Source of the DNA: Methanobacterium sp.
Lineage (GTDB): Archaea > Methanobacteriota > Methanobacteria > Methanobacteriales > Methanobacteriaceae
Length of the DNA: 6,966 nucleotides
Assembly (NCBI GenBank): GCA_009712615.1
Contig: WASR01000058.1
Coordinates: 1-6,966 of the forward strand
Direction: 5' to 3'
A model generated the notes under the pieces. The model made no database searches. It was not told the origin of the DNA and saw only the letters and a list, made by a program, of their open reading frames with translations. This document shows, in pieces, positions 5,235 to 6,966 of this stretch (within the stretch, counting starts at the first letter, position 1; each line of letters begins with the position of its first letter). The position numbers were made by a program, and so were the translations under genes.

Positions 5235-5975
5235 ATGAACGTTGAAAATTACATCAGAGAAACTCTAAAGGATCACAAGTTACACCTAACCCTTCTTGAT
5301 CCCGAGGAACAAACGCCTGAAGAAGCAGTTTCCATTGCGATAAATGCTGTTTCTGGAGGAACAGATGGTATAATGTTAGGTGGTTCGACAACTAATTCTA
5401 CAGAGCTTGATGCAACAGCTAAAGCACTTAAAGAAAATGTCGATGTTCCGATCATACTGTTTCCAGGCAACATAACGGGTGTTAGTAAATATGCTGATGC
5501 TATATTTTTTATGAGTCTGCTGAACTCCTGTAATCCTTACTGGATAACTGGAGCTCAAGCGTTAGGCGCTCCAACAATTAAAAAACTGGACATTGAAACC
5601 ATATCCATGGGATATCTGGTTGTGGAACCTGGTGGAACCGTTGCATGGGTTGGGGATGCCAAGGTCATCCCAAGGAAAAAACCTGACCTTGCTGCAGCAT
5701 ATGCTATGGCTGCAGACTTCCTGGGTATGAAACTCCTCTACCTTGAAGCAGGATCAGGGGCTGATGAGCATATTCCAAAGGAAATGATACAGCTCGTTAA
5801 AAAGACCACAAATTCCATCGTTATAGTTGGTGGTGGAATAAGAACAGCTCAAGACGCTGCTGAGGTAGCAGCTGCGGGTGCAGATCTGGTGGTTACAGGT
5901 ACAGTTGTTGAAAACAGTTCCAACATCAAAGATAAGATTCAGGAACTGGTTGATGGTATAAGATCAGCTGAATAA
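5235..5975 (+). CDS. Geranylgeranylglyceryl phosphate synthase
   Basis: This 246-residue TIM-barrel enzyme joins geranylgeranyl diphosphate to sn-glycerol-1-phosphate, making the first ether bond of archaeal membrane lipids (EC 2.5.1.41). Family motifs run in order: LTLLDPEE (18-25), whose D22 is the expected magnesium ligand; GGTDGIMLGGST (41-52), with S51 at the metal/diphosphate site; FPGN (76-79); LEAGSGA (170-176); VGGGIRT (198-204); and ADLVVTGTVVE (216-226). The last three form the phosphate-binding end of the barrel for glycerol-1-phosphate. Length and motifs fit the larger group II enzymes found in Methanobacteriales rather than bacterial PcrB. The ATG at 5235 begins directly before the conserved N-terminal helix; its Shine-Dalgarno match is weak. 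A 126-nt spacer separates it from L40e, and T-rich sequence follows it, so it is likely a single-gene transcript. Confidence 0.95.
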   Translation: MNVENYIRETLKDHKLHLTLLDPEEQTPEEAVSIAINAVSGGTDGIMLGGSTTNSTELDATAKALKENVDVPIILFPGNITGVSKYADAIFFMSLLNSCNPYWITGAQALGAPTIKKLDIETISMGYLVVEPGGTVAWVGDAKVIPRKKPDLAAAYAMAADFLGMKLLYLEAGSGADEHIPKEMIQLVKKTTNSIVIVGGGIRTAQDAAEVAAAGADLVVTGTVVENSSNIKDKIQELVDGIRSAE

Positions 5976-5989
5976 CTGAAATTCTAAAC

Positions 5990-6013
5990 TTTTTTTATTT
6001 TCAAAATTTTTTT
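5990..6013 (+). terminator. T-rich terminator after the GGGP synthase gene
   Basis: Starting 14 nt after the stop codon there are seven T (5990-5996), four T (5998-6001) and seven T (6007-6013), with further T runs to about 6043. No stable hairpin precedes them. This is a typical archaeal oligo-T termination region and separates the lipid gene from the DUF169 gene. Confidence 0.6.
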
Positions 6014-6065
6014 ATAATTCTCATTTTTCTTTATTCATTTTTCAAACTCATATTCACGCCGTTAT

Positions 6066-6082
6066 AAAGCAAATAATATATT
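6066..6082 (+). promoter_or_regulatory. Putative promoter of the DUF169 gene
   Basis: AAAGCAAATAATATATT at 6066-6082 combines a purine-rich BRE-like stretch with a TATA-like AATATATT, the best promoter match in the window. A start about 25 nt downstream would give a leader of about 15 nt that still contains the strong ribosome binding site AGAGGTGA at 6106-6113. Confidence 0.5.
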
Positions 6083-6118
6083 TCTGAACACACAATATCT
6101 TTTTAAGAGGTGAATATC

Positions 6119-6799
6119 ATGAGTAGTTGTGATGTGAACGGTTATGAGGAATTATCAAATAAGATAAAGACCAAACTTGGACTTGAAAAATCTCCAGTTG
6201 CAATTAAACTTGTTTTAAGGGAAGAAGACATTCCTGAAGGCATTTCCAAAATAGACTCCAAATTAAGGCACTGTGAAATGGTACAGAAAGCTGCCCAGGG
6301 AGAAACATTCTACGCAACTGTTGAGGAACAAACTTGTAAAGGAGGGGCCGGTGCCATAGGGCTCATGGAACCGCCTGAAAAGGTTAAAACAGGGGAAATG
6401 TATTACTCTTTGGATAGGTTTTCAAGCCTTGGGGCAGCCAAAAGAACAGTTGATGCCATTCCTAAGATAGATCCGATTATGAAAGCCATAATCTACGCAC
6501 CACTTGAAACAGCACCATACGATCCAGATGTGGTGGTTATAATAGGAAACTCAAAACAGGCAATGCAGTTGGCACAGGCAATGGTATTTACGCTCGGAGG
6601 AAGGATCGAGGCAGACTTTGCTGGAATTCAATCCATCTGCGGAGATGCAGTTGCAGGACCTTACACAACCAAAAAGCCAAACTTCACACTGGGATGCAGC
6701 GGTTCAAGGAAATATGCCGGCATAAAAACAGATGATGTAATAGTTGGGATGAACGGTGAAAATATTGGCTGTGTTGTAAACGCCCTCGAAGCACTCTAA
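6119..6799 (+). CDS. DUF169 family protein
   Basis: This 226-residue soluble protein belongs to DUF169 (COG2043), widespread in methanogens and anaerobes and without an assigned reaction that I know of. Motifs typical of the family are GLEKSPVAIKLV (21-32), LRHCEMVQKAAQGETFYAT (49-67), C73 with KGGAGAIGL, IIYAPLE (124-130), PDVVVIIGNSKQAMQLAQA (136-154), C174-GDAVAGPY (174-182), and LGCSGSRKYAG (191-201). Conserved cysteines at 52, 73, 174 and 193 suggest a metal, Fe-S or thiol site, which is inference. The ATG at 6119 is chosen because AGAGGTGA (6106-6113) sits 5 nt before it; a GTG at 6110 in the same frame overlaps that ribosome binding site and is unlikely to be the start. It has its own promoter and a T-rich end, so it is probably monocistronic. 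Confidence 0.88.
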   Translation: MSSCDVNGYEELSNKIKTKLGLEKSPVAIKLVLREEDIPEGISKIDSKLRHCEMVQKAAQGETFYATVEEQTCKGGAGAIGLMEPPEKVKTGEMYYSLDRFSSLGAAKRTVDAIPKIDPIMKAIIYAPLETAPYDPDVVVIIGNSKQAMQLAQAMVFTLGGRIEADFAGIQSICGDAVAGPYTTKKPNFTLGCSGSRKYAGIKTDDVIVGMNGENIGCVVNALEAL

Positions 6800-6812
6800 C
6801 ACCTAAATTTAA

Positions 6813-6841
6813 TTTTTTTAATTTCTATTTTAATTTTGTTT
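6813..6841 (+). terminator. T-rich terminator after the DUF169 gene
   Basis: Seven T at 6813-6819 begin 13 nt after the stop codon, followed by further runs of three to four T to about 6842. This fits archaeal intrinsic termination. The remaining sequence to the window end holds no gene that I can support. Confidence 0.55.
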
Positions 6842-6871
6842 TCATTTATTTATTTAATAAAATTTGTCTAA

Positions 6872-6892
6872 GATGAAGTTCATTAGTTCATC
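6872..6892 (+). repeat. Short inverted and direct repeats in the final spacer
   Basis: GATGAA at 6872-6877 and TTCATC at 6887-6892 are an inverted repeat with a 9-nt centre. Nested in it, ATGAA and TTCAT (6873-6883) form a 5-1-5 palindrome, and GTTCAT occurs twice (6878-6883 and 6886-6891). This could be a regulatory site for a gene beyond the window, or chance in AT-rich DNA. Confidence 0.25.
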
Positions 6893-6966
6893 GATAGCTA
6901 TTAAAAATTGGTAATTTAGAATACTGTAATTTAAACAGCTAAATGGTTGTATTGTTGGTTTAATAG

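Noticed and set aside
5551..5573. Inverted repeat GGAGC / GCTCC
   Set aside because: It lies inside the GGGP synthase gene and encodes the residues ITGAQALGAPT; nothing suggests a role beyond coding.
6842..6966. Possible small gene starting at the ATG at 6873
   Set aside because: The frame closes after about a dozen codons and has no ribosome binding site.

Overview
The window reads as ordinary chromosome from a methanogenic archaeon of the Methanobacteriales, probably Methanobacterium or a close relative. The evidence is geranylgeranylglyceryl phosphate synthase (archaeal ether lipids), a stand-alone ribosomal protein L40e, an archaeal Tsr3, a fused ChlI/ChlD-type chelatase subunit, DUF116 and DUF169 proteins, AT-rich spacers with TATA-like boxes, and T-rich gene ends. 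I see no tRNA, rRNA, IS element, phage gene or CRISPR array.

Layout. Positions 1-105 are AT-rich and hold no gene that I can support. Three genes lie on the minus strand: a DUF116 membrane-anchored cysteine-rich protein (106-807), a 160-residue protein I do not recognise (904-1386), and a 44-residue zinc ribbon (1353-1487). The last two overlap by 35 nt and form one operon, zinc ribbon first. A divergent control region (about 1488-1687) separates them from the plus-strand genes. Those are a fused AAA+/VWA metal-chelatase subunit (1688-3823), a flavin-reductase-family protein (3842-4411), Tsr3 (4450-4959), L40e (4962-5108), geranylgeranylglyceryl phosphate synthase (5235-5975) and a DUF169 protein (6119-6799). 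The last 167 bases hold a T-rich terminator and no gene.

How the genes may work together. The chelatase subunit and the flavoprotein are almost adjacent. By analogy with cobalamin synthesis, where a CobN-type chelatase needs an AAA+/VWA motor and a flavin-dependent corrin reductase (CobR), they could serve one metallation step; that is inference, and no CobN is in the window. Tsr3 and L40e are tightly spaced and both serve the ribosome: rRNA modification and a large-subunit protein. GGGP synthase makes the first committed archaeal lipid intermediate and appears to have its own promoter.

Regulation. Short inverted repeats of different sequence sit on or beside TATA-like boxes ahead of the DUF116 gene, the chelatase gene, tsr3 and the GGGP synthase gene. 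They are the main unexplained non-coding structure. No obviously novel multi-gene system is visible. The best candidates for something undescribed are the zinc-ribbon/unknown-protein overlapping pair and the chelatase-flavoprotein pair.
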